Shown: positions 55,188 to 63,999 of the stretch, piece by piece
How positions within the stretch are numbered: the first letter of the stretch is position 1
Layout: each line of letters starts with the position of its first letter
Source of the DNA: Clostridia bacterium
GTDB lineage: Bacteria > Bacillota > Clostridia > Christensenellales > Aristaeellaceae
Reading direction: 5' to 3'
Assembly: GCA_017524615.1 (NCBI GenBank)
Contig: JAFXVJ010000007.1
Span: forward strand, 1-64,000
DNA: 64,000 nt
Program-made: the position numbers and the translations under genes
The notes under the pieces: generated by a model
What the model was told of the DNA's origin: nothing
The model's input: the letters and a program-made list of their open reading frames with translations, nothing else
The model's database searches: none

Positions 55188-57224
55188 ATGGGAAACGGGC
55201 ATCAGCAGCAGAAATTGCCCTTCAGGTTTGACCGGAAAAGTAAAATTGCCGTTTGTTTGATACTTTATGATGTGCTTGCCATGCACGGGGCGTATTTTGT
55301 GGCGCTGTGGCTGCGGTTCGACTGCCGGTTCAATGACATTCCGCAGATGTATTTGCAGCACTATCAGCAATTCATCACCCTGTATGCGCTTGGCGCAGTG
55401 GTCGTTTTTTGGTTCTTCCGGCTGTACCGCATGATGTGGCGGTATGTGAGCTTTTCTGAATTCACCCATATTGCCGCCGCCTCGCTGTGCGTCTCTGCGG
55501 CCCACAGCGTGCTCATCGAAGCGCTGCTGCATGGGCGGATGCCCATGTCCTATCATCTGTGGGGGGCGTTGCTGCAGTTCGCTCTGGTGACTTTGGTGCG
55601 GTTTTCTTTCCGTTTGCTGATGTTTGAAAAATCGATCTTTCAGAAAAAGGGGACCGATCACGACCGCGTGATGATTTACGGCGCGGGCTCCGCCGGGCAG
55701 ATGCTGCTGCGGGACATCCATACCGCCCAGGAAATCAGCGATCAGGTGGTGTGCATCCTGGACGACAACCCCAACAAATGGGGCCGGTTCATCGAGGGCG
55801 TGCCCATCGTCGGCGGCCGCGACGATGTTTTGGCCAGCGTGAAAAAGTATCACGTGGATAAGATTTATTTTGCCATCCCCAGCGCCTCCGCCGCGGACAA
55901 GCGTGACATCATCAATATCTGCAACGAAACGAACTGCGAAATCAAGCAGCTGCCGGGCATGTATCAGCTGGTGCTGGGCCAGGTGGGTGTGTCCGCCATG
56001 CGGGATGTGTCGGTAGAGGATCTGCTGGGGCGGGATCCCATTCGGGCGGAAATGCAGGAGGTATATGCGTTTATCAACGGCAAAACGGTCATGGTCACCG
56101 GCGGCGGCGGCTCCATCGGGTCGGAACTGTGCCGCCAGATTGCCGCGCACGGCCCCAAGCAGCTGATTATTTTCGATGTATATGAGAACAATGCTTACGA
56201 GATTCAGCTGGAACTGCGCAGGCTGTATCCTGATCTGAACCTGGTGGTGCTGATCGGCTCCGTGCGGGACAGCCGGCGGATGTTCCAGGTGTTTTCCGAT
56301 TACCGGCCGCAGATCGTGTATCATGCCGCCGCGCACAAGCATGTGCCCCTGATGGAGGACAGCCCCAACGAGGCCATCAAAAACAACGCCGTTGGCACCT
56401 ACAAGACGGCCTATGCCGCCATGGTGCACGGGTGCGAGCGGTTTGTGCTCATCAGCACGGATAAGGCGGTGAATCCCACCAACATCATGGGTGCCAGCAA
56501 GCGGCTGTGCGAGATGATCGTGCAGAGCTTCGACGCCAAGATCAAGGCGGGCAAGGCGGGAGAAATACCGCAGCTGTTCACGCATGAAGGCTGTGAAAAC
56601 GCGGACAAGGACGGCTCCGGTTCCGTTTTCCGGCATGTGAAAACGGAATTTGTGGCGGTTCGTTTTGGCAATGTGCTGGGCTCCAATGGCTCGGTGATCC
56701 CGCTGTTCAAAAAGCAGATCGAGGAGGGCGGGCCGGTCACCGTGACCCATCCGGACATCATCCGGTATTTTATGACCATCCCGGAGGCGGTCAGTCTGGT
56801 GATGCTGGCCGGCACTTATGCCCACGGCGGCGAAATATTCGTGCTGGATATGGGCAATCCCGTGAAAATCGACACCCTGGCCCGGAACCTGATCAAGCTC
56901 AGCGGCTTCCAGCCCGATGTGGACATCAAGATCGAGTATACCGGGCTGCGGCCGGGGGAGAAGCTGTATGAAGAAAAGCTGATGGCGGAGGAAGGCCTGA
57001 AAAAGACGGACAACAAGCTGATCCACATCGGCTGCCCCATTCCTTTTGACACTGACAGGTTCCTGGGCCAGATGGCCCGGCTGATGCGGGCGGCGTATTC
57101 CAACCGGGCGGATATCCGGGCGCTGGTGGAAGGCATGGTGTCCACCTATCATCCCGAGCAAGCGGGCAGCAACGCCGAAAAGGATGAAACCTATGAGGCG
57201 CTGGCCGCTGGCGACGACAACTGA
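55188..57224 (+). CDS. CapD/PglF-type UDP-sugar 4,6-dehydratase
   Basis: The 678-residue protein has four N-terminal membrane helices (about 15-130). A CoA_binding_3-like Rossmann domain (MIYGAGSAGQMLLRDIHTAQ) follows. The SDR domain starts VTGGGGSIGSELCRQ and has STDKAVNPTNIMGASKR, the Met-Lys form of the active site typical of PglF, CapD and WbpM. YTGLRPGEKLYEEKL is the usual C-terminal motif. It likely converts UDP-GlcNAc to a 4-keto-6-deoxy sugar at the membrane. GGAGG lies 8 bases before the start. Confidence 0.93.
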   Translation: MGNGHQQQKLPFRFDRKSKIAVCLILYDVLAMHGAYFVALWLRFDCRFNDIPQMYLQHYQQFITLYALGAVVVFWFFRLYRMMWRYVSFSEFTHIAAASLCVSAAHSVLIEALLHGRMPMSYHLWGALLQFALVTLVRFSFRLLMFEKSIFQKKGTDHDRVMIYGAGSAGQMLLRDIHTAQEISDQVVCILDDNPNKWGRFIEGVPIVGGRDDVLASVKKYHVDKIYFAIPSASAADKRDIINICNETNCEIKQLPGMYQLVLGQVGVSAMRDVSVEDLLGRDPIRAEMQEVYAFINGKTVMVTGGGGSIGSELCRQIAAHGPKQLIIFDVYENNAYEIQLELRRLYPDLNLVVLIGSVRDSRRMFQVFSDYRPQIVYHAAAHKHVPLMEDSPNEAIKNNAVGTYKTAYAAMVHGCERFVLISTDKAVNPTNIMGASKRLCEMIVQSFDAKIKAGKAGEIPQLFTHEGCENADKDGSGSVFRHVKTEFVAVRFGNVLGSNGSVIPLFKKQIEEGGPVTVTHPDIIRYFMTIPEAVSLVMLAGTYAHGGEIFVLDMGNPVKIDTLARNLIKLSGFQPDVDIKIEYTGLRPGEKLYEEKLMAEEGLKKTDNKLIHIGCPIPFDTDRFLGQMARLMRAAYSNRADIRALVEGMVSTYHPEQAGSNAEKDETYEALAAGDDN

Positions 57225-57269
57225 CGCCGCGGGGACAGAGAGAAACGCAGATATACCAAGGAGCAGGGC

Positions 57270-58988
57270 ATGACGAAGGATAAAGCGCGCCGCACACCGG
57301 CGCCGGAAAGAAAAAGCAACCGCTGGCTGCTGGTCGCGTATGACGCGGCGGCGCTGCTGGCGGTAGGCGCAGTGGTTTTCGGGCTGCATCCATCTGCGGC
57401 GGAAGCGCCTGCGCCGGACGCGGCGGCGATTCATCTGCTGTTGGCCGCCGCGTGTTTCTTTTGCTTCCGTTTTCTGCTGCGGGTTTACCGTCAGATTCTG
57501 CGTACGGGCGCTATCCGGGCGTTTGCCCGGGAACTGGCCGCCGGGGTGTGCGGCGGAGGCGCCTATCTGCTGATCGTCAGGGCCGTCAGGCAGCCGGGTA
57601 TGCCCTTTGCCGTGGCGCTGACTTTCGCGCTGAGCTATATCCTGGTCAGCCTGCTGGCCCGGGTTTCGTATTTCTACCTGTATCGTCTGGCGCTTCAGGA
57701 GCGCCCGCTTTCTCACTGGCTGAAAAAAGCGCTGACCGTGCTGACGCTGGCCGATCTGGATTCCAGGGACGCCGGGGCCCTGATGCGAGTGCGCCTGGAG
57801 CATGCCCAGCCCCAGGCTTCCCCCATCAATGAGGTGCAGCGTGTGGTGGAGCAATTCGCCATCCGCGGAGAGGTCACCGCCATTACCCAGATCAACAAGG
57901 GCTACATTAACCGCACCTATCACATCGAAACGCTGTCGGATACCGGCCACGTGCATCAGTATACCCTGCAGCGCATCAACACCCATGTGTTCCCCGATGT
58001 GGATGCGCTGATGGAAAACTTCAAGCTGACCACGGAGCATCTCCACGGCCGCTTCCTGCTGCCGGGGCACGGCAAGCGGGGCTCGGTGCCTATGCTGCGG
58101 CCGGCCAAGGACGGCCGCGCCTATTGGCGGGACGATTCGGGCTGCTGGCGGATGCTGACGTATTTTGACCACGTGTATTCCCTGGATATTCCGGACAGCC
58201 CGGAAACGTTCTATTTCGCCGGCCGGGCCTTTGGCAAATTCGTCCGGGAAATGGCGGATGTGGAATTGGACGATATCCGGGAGGTCATCCCCAATTTCCA
58301 TAATACGCGCAGCCGCTACGCCGATCTGGAAAACGCTGTCGCGGCCGATCCCAAAAACCGGGTGAAGGATGTGGAAAAGGAAATCGCTTTTGTGCGCGCC
58401 CGGGCGGATTGCTACGGCATCATCGCAGACGCCCTGGCCTCCGGCGCCATTCCCCGCCGGATCTGTCACAACGACTGCAATCTGAACAATATCCTGTTTG
58501 ATGTGGACACCCACCAGCCGGTGGCCATTATCGATCTGGACACCGTAATGCCCTCCTCGCCGCTGTACGATTACGGCGACAGCATGCGCATCGGCACCAA
58601 CACCGCGACCGACGATGAAAAGGATCTGTCCAAGGTATCCTGCGATCTGGGCCTGTATGAAAAATACGCCCGGGGATATCTGGAGGAGTGCGGCAGTATG
58701 CTGACCCGCGCGGAATTGGAGCTGCTTCCCGTATCGTCGCTGGTGATCACCGCGGAGGACGGCATCCGTTTCCTGATGGATCATATCAATGGGGACACCT
58801 ACTATAATATCTATTATCCGGGCCAGAACCTGGATCGTGCGAGAACGCAATTGGCCTTGCTGGCGGATATGGAAAAGAAGCTGCCTCAAATCGTGAAGAT
58901 TCTGGAAAGCATTTATACCGATTTGGGGCTGGACGCGCGGCTGGATGAAACCGACGCCGCGGAGCAATGGAGGGGGAAGGTGGCATGA
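57270..58988 (+). CDS. Membrane-tethered NahK/APH-type sugar kinase
   Basis: The 572-residue protein has two parts. Residues about 15-160 hold four hydrophobic helices with the pattern FRFLLRVYRQILRTGAIRAF, which resembles the membrane domain of the CapD-type neighbour (FWFFRLYRMMWRYVSFSEF). Residues about 190-560 are an aminoglycoside phosphotransferase fold: QINKGYINRTYHI, HNDCNLNNILFD (catalytic loop) and AIIDLDTVM (metal site). This resembles N-acetylhexosamine 1-kinases. It would phosphorylate a free sugar at the membrane. Its last 4 bases overlap the next gene. Confidence 0.85.
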   Translation: MTKDKARRTPAPERKSNRWLLVAYDAAALLAVGAVVFGLHPSAAEAPAPDAAAIHLLLAAACFFCFRFLLRVYRQILRTGAIRAFARELAAGVCGGGAYLLIVRAVRQPGMPFAVALTFALSYILVSLLARVSYFYLYRLALQERPLSHWLKKALTVLTLADLDSRDAGALMRVRLEHAQPQASPINEVQRVVEQFAIRGEVTAITQINKGYINRTYHIETLSDTGHVHQYTLQRINTHVFPDVDALMENFKLTTEHLHGRFLLPGHGKRGSVPMLRPAKDGRAYWRDDSGCWRMLTYFDHVYSLDIPDSPETFYFAGRAFGKFVREMADVELDDIREVIPNFHNTRSRYADLENAVAADPKNRVKDVEKEIAFVRARADCYGIIADALASGAIPRRICHNDCNLNNILFDVDTHQPVAIIDLDTVMPSSPLYDYGDSMRIGTNTATDDEKDLSKVSCDLGLYEKYARGYLEECGSMLTRAELELLPVSSLVITAEDGIRFLMDHINGDTYYNIYYPGQNLDRARTQLALLADMEKKLPQIVKILESIYTDLGLDARLDETDAAEQWRGKVA

Positions 58989-59725
58989 GGGCAATCGTGC
59001 CGGCGGCAGGAAAGGGCAGGCGCCTGAAAACCCGGGAACAGGATCAGCCCAAGGTGCTCACCCGGGCCTGCGGAAAGCCGCTGCTGGAAACCGTGCTGGG
59101 ACAGCTGGATTTCCTCCGGCCGGAAGATATCTATATCGTGGTGGGATATCAGAAGGAAAAGGTCATGGATTATTTCGGCCCCCGCTATCATTATGTGGAG
59201 CAGCCGGAGCAGCTGGGCACGGGTCACGCGGTGATGATGTGCCAGCAGTATTTTGAGGATTACCGTGGCACGGTGCTGGTCACCTTCGGGGATATGCCCC
59301 TGTTCCGCCGGGAGGTGATGCGGGCCATGTGCGCGTATCACGAGGCGAAGCGCGCTGCCTGCACGCTGATGACGGCGGAGAACCCGGATCTGGTTTATTG
59401 GGCGCGGATCGTTCGGGATGCAAACGGGCGCTTCCGCCGGATCGTGGAGGCCAAGGACTGCACCCCGGAGGAAGCCCGGATCAGGGAACTGTTCTCCGGC
59501 GTGCTGGTGTTTGACAGCCAGGCCCTGTTTGAAACGCTGCCCCGGGTGGACCGCAACAACCTGCAGGGAGAATACTATCTGACCGAGGTGCCGGAATTGA
59601 TGGCCCGCCAGGGCCTGACGGTGGAAACCTTTCCCACGGACGACGGTGACGACCTGCGGGGCGTCAATACGGCTGAGGATCTGGCCATCTGTGAGCAGGT
59701 GCTGCGGAAGCGGGGCATGGGCTGA
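58985..59725 (+). CDS. GlmU-type sugar-1-phosphate nucleotidyltransferase
   Basis: The 246-residue protein has VPAAGKGRRLKTREQDQPKV, the nucleotide-binding motif of GlmU-type UTP:sugar-1-phosphate transferases. EQPEQLGTGHAVMM and TFGDMPLFRREVM are also as in GlmU. It lacks the acetyltransferase half (GlmU is about 450 aa), so it only makes the UDP-sugar. With the kinase before it, a free N-acetylhexosamine could be turned to UDP-sugar for the dehydratase. GGAGGGGGAAGG precedes the start. Confidence 0.9.
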   Translation: MRAIVPAAGKGRRLKTREQDQPKVLTRACGKPLLETVLGQLDFLRPEDIYIVVGYQKEKVMDYFGPRYHYVEQPEQLGTGHAVMMCQQYFEDYRGTVLVTFGDMPLFRREVMRAMCAYHEAKRAACTLMTAENPDLVYWARIVRDANGRFRRIVEAKDCTPEEARIRELFSGVLVFDSQALFETLPRVDRNNLQGEYYLTEVPELMARQGLTVETFPTDDGDDLRGVNTAEDLAICEQVLRKRGMG

Positions 59726-59974
59726 CGCACAGGGCCGGAGCGGAGAAACCCAATAAACAGATTTTGTATCTGTTCGGTATGAACAGCCACCGGCTTTTCG
59801 GATCTTCCTATCAATATTGCTTCCGGGCAGGGCTTTTCTGAAATCCCTGCCCTTTTCGTTTCTTCCCGGAAAGTCAGGGAGAAAGAAACGGCCTTTCCTG
59901 CCCTTTTTGATACGATTCTTCTTCTAAGATCCAAATTAGCAAGGATGAAATAAAAGCAAAGGGACGACGGGGGT

Positions 59975-60293
59975 GTTCTCTTTCGGAGCCCGAAAGAGAA
60001 CCAGAAAGGGCACTATAACGGTGGTGGTCATCGTATAGCTTCTGGCCCGGCCGCTGAAAGCGGCCAACCCGGATGCGATGCATCCGGGGAAAGCCGGGGA
60101 ACCATCCCCAGGGAAAAGCTCGCTTTTCCCTGGGGATTTCCTCGGCTTTCATTGGGCCAGAAGCTCTCAAGCTTTCCGTAATTCCAGCGTAACACGCGAC
60201 GATTCCTTGGTTCTACCGATCAAGCAGCTTCGCGAGGAGTGGGTCCAGGGGATCATCCCCTGGCGCGGGGTTCAGGGGCCGCGAAGGCCCCTG
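59975..60293. other. Strongly structured intergenic region
   Basis: The 940-bp gap 59726-60665 has no credible gene. It contains a 12-bp hairpin (59975-60001, GTTCTCTTTCGG stem) and a four-way-junction-like unit closed by AGCTTCTGGCCC / GGGCCAGAAGCT (60037-60048, 60154-60165), enclosing three hairpins at 60049-60065, 60068-60088 and 60090-60149. Two further hairpins lie at 60245-60263 and 60273-60293. All arms pair almost perfectly. It could be a mobile or repeat-derived element, or a structured RNA. Confidence 0.85.
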
Positions 60294-60357
60294 CCTCGTC
60301 CGCCTGATCCTATGTCACTCTTTGCGAATTGTGTTTGTTTTAGAACGCGAATAGTAT

Positions 60358-60465
60358 GAGCGGCGTGGAGCGAAAAGCGGAACGGAGCCGAAAGATCTAT
60401 ATGCCGGATGCACGCACAGATCCCCCGACTGCGCTTCGCCTCCCGGCTACGGTGCGCTCGGGATG
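60358..60465. repeat. Divergent copy of the hairpin repeat family
   Basis: GTGGAGCGAAAAGCGGAACG recalls the left arm of the repeats at 6096 and 43967, and CGGTGCGCTCGGGATG recalls the right arm. It is more diverged and less symmetric. Confidence 0.5.
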
Positions 60466-60554
60466 CCGCCGAAGGGTTTTCGTTTCCATCACAATCCGTG
60501 AAGAACGCTTTTTTCTGCCCTTGATGACCATGCAGGCCATATCCGCATCGGGAC

Positions 60555-60583
60555 TTGGCTGATCGTGATTTATTTGCTATAAT
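60555..60583 (+). promoter_or_regulatory. Promoter of the GH13 gene
   Basis: A weak TTGGCT (60555-60560), a 17-base spacer and a perfect TATAAT (60578-60583). Confidence 0.6.
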
Positions 60584-60665
60584 GGCGGTGCGTTTCGCCG
60601 GGAGCGAAACAAGCAAGACGCTTCCCGCGGCCTTTGGCCCGGAAGCGGAAGGAGGCGCAAGGAAG

Positions 60666-62234
60666 ATGGCGTGGTATGAAAGCGCGTTGTTTTATCACAT
60701 TTATCCCCTGGGATTGGCCGGCGCGCCGAGGAAAAATGATTACAGTCAGCCGGTGCATCGGCTGATGGACCTGCTTCCCTGGCTCGGTCACATCCGGGCG
60801 TTGGGCTGCACGGGCCTTTATATCGGGCCGCTGTTTGAATCGGGCAGCCACGGATATGACACCACGGACTACCGGAAGCTGGATACCCGTTTGGGGGACA
60901 ACGCGGATTTGATGCGCTTCGTGGCGGCGTGCCACGAGGTGGGGATCCGGGTGATCCTGGACGCGGTATTCAATCACACCGGCCGGGATTTTTTCGCCTT
61001 TCGGGATCTACTGGCGCATCGGGAGAGCAGCCCCTTCAGGGACTGGTACTGTCATGTGGATTTCGGCGGCAACAATGAGTACAACGACGGCTTTTCCTAT
61101 GAGAATTGGGGCGGCTACAACCTGCTGGCCAAGCTGAACCTGCGCAATCCCCGCGTGGTGGAGTATCACCTGGAATCAGTGCGATTCTGGGTAAAGGAAT
61201 TCGATATCGACGGCCTGCGGCTGGACACGGCGGACGTGCTGGATTTTGATTTCATGCGCCGTCTGCGGGAAACGGCGGCAGCGGTGAAGCCGGAATTCTG
61301 GCTCATGGGCGAGGTGATCCACGGGGATTACAGCCGCTGGGCCAATGACAGCATCCTCCACGCCGTGACCAATTATCACCTGCACAAAGCCCTTTACAGC
61401 GGCCACAACGACCATAACTATTTTGAAATCGCGCATACAGTGAAGCGGCAGCTGGATTTGGGCATGGGTTCCCGTCTGTACAATTTCGCGGACAATCACG
61501 ATGTGGAGCGCATCCGCACCAAGCTGCGCAATCCCGCCCATTTCCTGCCGGTCCACGTGCTGCTCTGCACGCTGCCCGGCATACCGTCCCTCTATTACGG
61601 CTCGGAGTTTGGCATCGAGGGCAGGAAGGAACGGGGGTCCGACGCATCGCTGCGTCCCTGCCTGGATTTAAGCGGGCTGCTCAGCCAGCCCAATCCTTAC
61701 CTGGACATCATCAGGGCCCTGGGTCAGGTGCACGCGCGGGAGCAGGCCCTGTGGTATGGCGATTACCGGGAATTGCAGCTGACCACCACGCAATATGCTT
61801 TCGCCCGGGGGGACCTGATCATCACCGTCAATAACGGCGACAGCCCCGCCGCATTTGACCTGCCCGGGGACGGCATATACGCAGGCGCCCTGAGCGGACG
61901 GGAAGCGCGCGCGGAGGGCGGACGGCTGCGGGTGGAACTGCCGTCCTGCGGCGGGGAAATCTGGATTCCGCAGCGGGAGGGACGCCCGTCCTACGCGCCT
62001 ATTGCCCGATCCATTCAACCGCCTGCTCAGCCCGCCGCTCCTTCAGCGCCCACGCCGGAGCCCCGGCGGGCCGCATCGGGCAAGCCGTATGAGGACATGA
62101 CCGTCAGCGAACTGCAGGCGGAGATCCTGGCTAAAATGGCGGCCAACGGCCCTGTTACCGACCGCATGCGTCAGGACGTGCTTGAAAACGTGTATCACAA
62201 TTCCCTGCTGAACTGGGTGCGCAGCTTCCGATAA
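60666..62234 (+). CDS. GH13 alpha-amylase family glycosidase
   Basis: The 522-residue protein has the GH13 barrel: VILDAVFNHTG (region I), DGLRLDTADVLD with nucleophile Asp (II), MGEVIHGDYS with the acid Glu (III) and FADNHDVERI (IV). There is no signal peptide, so it acts inside the cell. Residues about 445-475 are a Pro/Ala-rich linker, and a 45-residue helical tail (MTVSELQAEILAKMAANG) follows; neither is usual for the family. Substrate is an alpha-glucan or oligosaccharide. GGAGG lies upstream. Confidence 0.93.
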   Translation: MAWYESALFYHIYPLGLAGAPRKNDYSQPVHRLMDLLPWLGHIRALGCTGLYIGPLFESGSHGYDTTDYRKLDTRLGDNADLMRFVAACHEVGIRVILDAVFNHTGRDFFAFRDLLAHRESSPFRDWYCHVDFGGNNEYNDGFSYENWGGYNLLAKLNLRNPRVVEYHLESVRFWVKEFDIDGLRLDTADVLDFDFMRRLRETAAAVKPEFWLMGEVIHGDYSRWANDSILHAVTNYHLHKALYSGHNDHNYFEIAHTVKRQLDLGMGSRLYNFADNHDVERIRTKLRNPAHFLPVHVLLCTLPGIPSLYYGSEFGIEGRKERGSDASLRPCLDLSGLLSQPNPYLDIIRALGQVHAREQALWYGDYRELQLTTTQYAFARGDLIITVNNGDSPAAFDLPGDGIYAGALSGREARAEGGRLRVELPSCGGEIWIPQREGRPSYAPIARSIQPPAQPAAPSAPTPEPRRAASGKPYEDMTVSELQAEILAKMAANGPVTDRMRQDVLENVYHNSLLNWVRSFR

Positions 62235-62299
62235 CAAATCGCTTATGCCTGCCGCTTGAGGATGCGTGCGCGCAAGCGATTCTGCTTCCGGATACAAAA

Positions 62300-62346
62300 A
62301 AAGACGATGACCCATGGGAAAGTATTTGCGCTTTCCCATGGGTCAT
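62300..62346 (-). terminator. Terminator of the GNAT gene
   Basis: ATGACCCATGGGAAAG (62307-62322) pairs perfectly with CTTTCCCATGGGTCAT (62331-62346). On the minus strand a T7 run follows a few bases later. It may also stop the GH13 transcript. Confidence 0.85.
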
Positions 62347-62419
62347 TCGTTATAGCGGTCCGCGATGATCATACGGTGATTTCCACGGATGGCGGGCCCG
62401 GGGCCGCGTTCAGAAAGCG

Positions 62420-62433
62420 ATAAACTGGGATTT
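62420..62433 (+). repeat. 14-bp direct repeat, left copy
   Basis: ATAAACTGGGATTT recurs exactly at 63055-63068, on the other side of the GNAT gene. Confidence 0.6.
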
Positions 62434-62440
62434 GAACGAT

Positions 62441-62983
62441 TTACTTCCAATTTATCATATCATGTAATTTTATCCCCATCTCTATCCGCATATTGTGTTC
62501 TTCAGGTCCATTGTTTGAATAAGCGTATCGGTCAAAGCCGATGATCTCAAACCCTTTCTTCTGATAAAAAGAAACAGCTTTGAAGTTGAAGCTCTGTGTT
62601 TCAAGCACCGCCATCCTTGCACCGCTGTCCACAGCGTCAATCATAATTCTTTCCATAAGCAGCGTTCCAATCCCACGTTTACGGTCTGATTCGTCAAAAA
62701 CACAGATGTTTGAAATCCGAAAGCGGTTATTCCATTTCTCCAAGAAACCCTCGACAAATCCAACCATCCTTCCATGTTCGAACGCGCCATAGGCTACCGG
62801 GGCTTCCAGCCAGTCTGACAACATACTGTCGTGAATTGACATCTTTAAATCAATCTCGGCGTAAACCCATTTCATTTCAAAACCATTATTCCTGGGTTCA
62901 ATGGATAAATATTGATCTGAGTGGATTTCAGCATCGTATTCCTTGCCCTTGTACTCATTGTAATTCAGCTGAGTGATCTCCAT
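62441..62983 (-). CDS. GNAT family N-acetyltransferase
   Basis: The 180-residue protein has the GNAT acetyl-CoA site in ICVFDESDRKRGIGTLLMER (the RKRGIG pattern) and QSFNFKAVSFYQKKGFEIIG. The start was set at 62983, with GGAGAG upstream; an in-frame ATG at 63001 is possible. Codon use is clearly AT-richer than in the genes to the left. Target unknown; some relatives acetylate antibiotics or peptides, but nothing here points to one. Confidence 0.85.
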   Translation of the reverse strand: MEITQLNYNEYKGKEYDAEIHSDQYLSIEPRNNGFEMKWVYAEIDLKMSIHDSMLSDWLEAPVAYGAFEHGRMVGFVEGFLEKWNNRFRISNICVFDESDRKRGIGTLLMERIMIDAVDSGARMAVLETQSFNFKAVSFYQKKGFEIIGFDRYAYSNNGPEEHNMRIEMGIKLHDMINWK

Positions 62984-63054
62984 TATTTTCTCTCCATTCA
63001 CGGATTATTTCATTGGGGGCTGCGTAAAGACTAATCCCGATCTGCCGCGAATCT

Positions 63055-63068
63055 ATAAACTGGGATTT
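63055..63068 (+). repeat. 14-bp direct repeat, right copy
   Basis: Exact copy of 62420-62433. Together they bracket the GNAT gene. The rest of the intergenic stretch 62984-63171 shows nothing else I can support. Confidence 0.6.
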
Positions 63069-63171
63069 CACGCTCTACTGATTCGATAATACTTGAAGCA
63101 TGCTGTCCATTTGACTTCTCCTTCCATGCAGCCATTGATACATTGGTGGCAAGCATCTGCCAATTATCCTC

Positions 63172-63999
63172 TCATGGATTCAACTTCGCAAGGGCCTTTC
63201 TGTATAATTCGGTAGCGGACGGTTTTCCTTGTTCTGAACACTGAGAATACAGTTCGATCCATTTTTCCACTCCGCTAAAGAGCGTATTCCCGGTTAGTTT
63301 CTTCAGATAGTATTCTGCCAATGCTTCTGTCGGTTCCCATGTCTCAAAGCGCCGAAAAGCGTCTTCTTCCCGTAACGCCTGTTTCAGCAGGTAGATAATA
63401 AACTCATGCCCGATAAAAAGGAAGCTGTCTTCCGGACTCCTGCAAATTCCGAAAATATCATGTGTTTCAGAAATATCTATGGCTTCAGCACCGTGATGAA
63501 TCGATGCGACCATAGATGGATGAAATGCTTCCACGGATAATGTACAGCCCACAACTGTCTCCGCCCGTTCGGTAAAGTCACTCTGCTCAAAAAGAGGCAT
63601 CACTTCGGCAATGTAATCTTCCAGTAATTTCTTGTCCTCCGGCCATATATCGTTGATATAGTGATCGTAATTTCTGACCATGACATCTGCTATTTCTCGC
63701 GCAGCTGGGGCAAGAGCAAGATAATGCTCCGGCACGTCTCCGCTGTCTGCCTGGCGGATAATCTCCTGATAATACGATTTTGCGTCTCCAGCCCATTGCG
63801 CAGCAGGATAGCAAAGCATAAGGGTATACAGTTCTCCCCAGTGTGATCCCCCTGCGCACGTAATCAGGCGCTCATGCCTCTTTAACGCAGCAAGATCTTC
63901 CTCCGGATAATCACCGCGATATTTTGCACCGTAGTCGTTGTCATAACCGCACCTGGCTACTGATAGCATATGATAAATATAATTCGTTTCGCGGTCAGC
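63172..63999 (-). CDS. Unknown protein, 5' end cut by window
   Basis: The frame stays open to the window edge past the ATG at 63969, reading RETNYIYHMLSVARCG, so the real start is probably outside. About 276 residues are visible. They are soluble and mostly helical (YEQ-rich), with a segment FLFIGHEFIIYLLKQALREE and a C-terminal helical pair EALAEYYLKKLTGN. I do not recognise a family. HEFII is not a full HExxH metalloprotease motif. Base composition is AT-richer than the centre of the window. Confidence 0.6.
   Translation of the reverse strand, partial: ADRETNYIYHMLSVARCGYDNDYGAKYRGDYPEEDLAALKRHERLITCAGGSHWGELYTLMLCYPAAQWAGDAKSYYQEIIRQADSGDVPEHYLALAPAAREIADVMVRNYDHYINDIWPEDKKLLEDYIAEVMPLFEQSDFTERAETVVGCTLSVEAFHPSMVASIHHGAEAIDISETHDIFGICRSPEDSFLFIGHEFIIYLLKQALREEDAFRRFETWEPTEALAEYYLKKLTGNTLFSGVEKWIELYSQCSEQGKPSATELYRKALAKLNP

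Noticed and set aside
54882-58994. A 1,370-codon open frame on the minus strand
   Set aside because: It mirrors the CapD-type and kinase genes, has no recognisable domains and no ribosome site. The same applies to other long antisense frames at 19048-21003, 23983-26826, 28880-31423 and 44135-46720.
60001-60300. Protein-coding frames through the structured region (for example 60078-60359)
   Set aside because: Translations are short and dominated by the palindromes, without ribosome sites or familiar motifs.
63172-63999. Metalloprotease call for the gene at the right edge
   Set aside because: HEFII matches only the first two residues of HExxH and no other zinc ligand pattern is visible.
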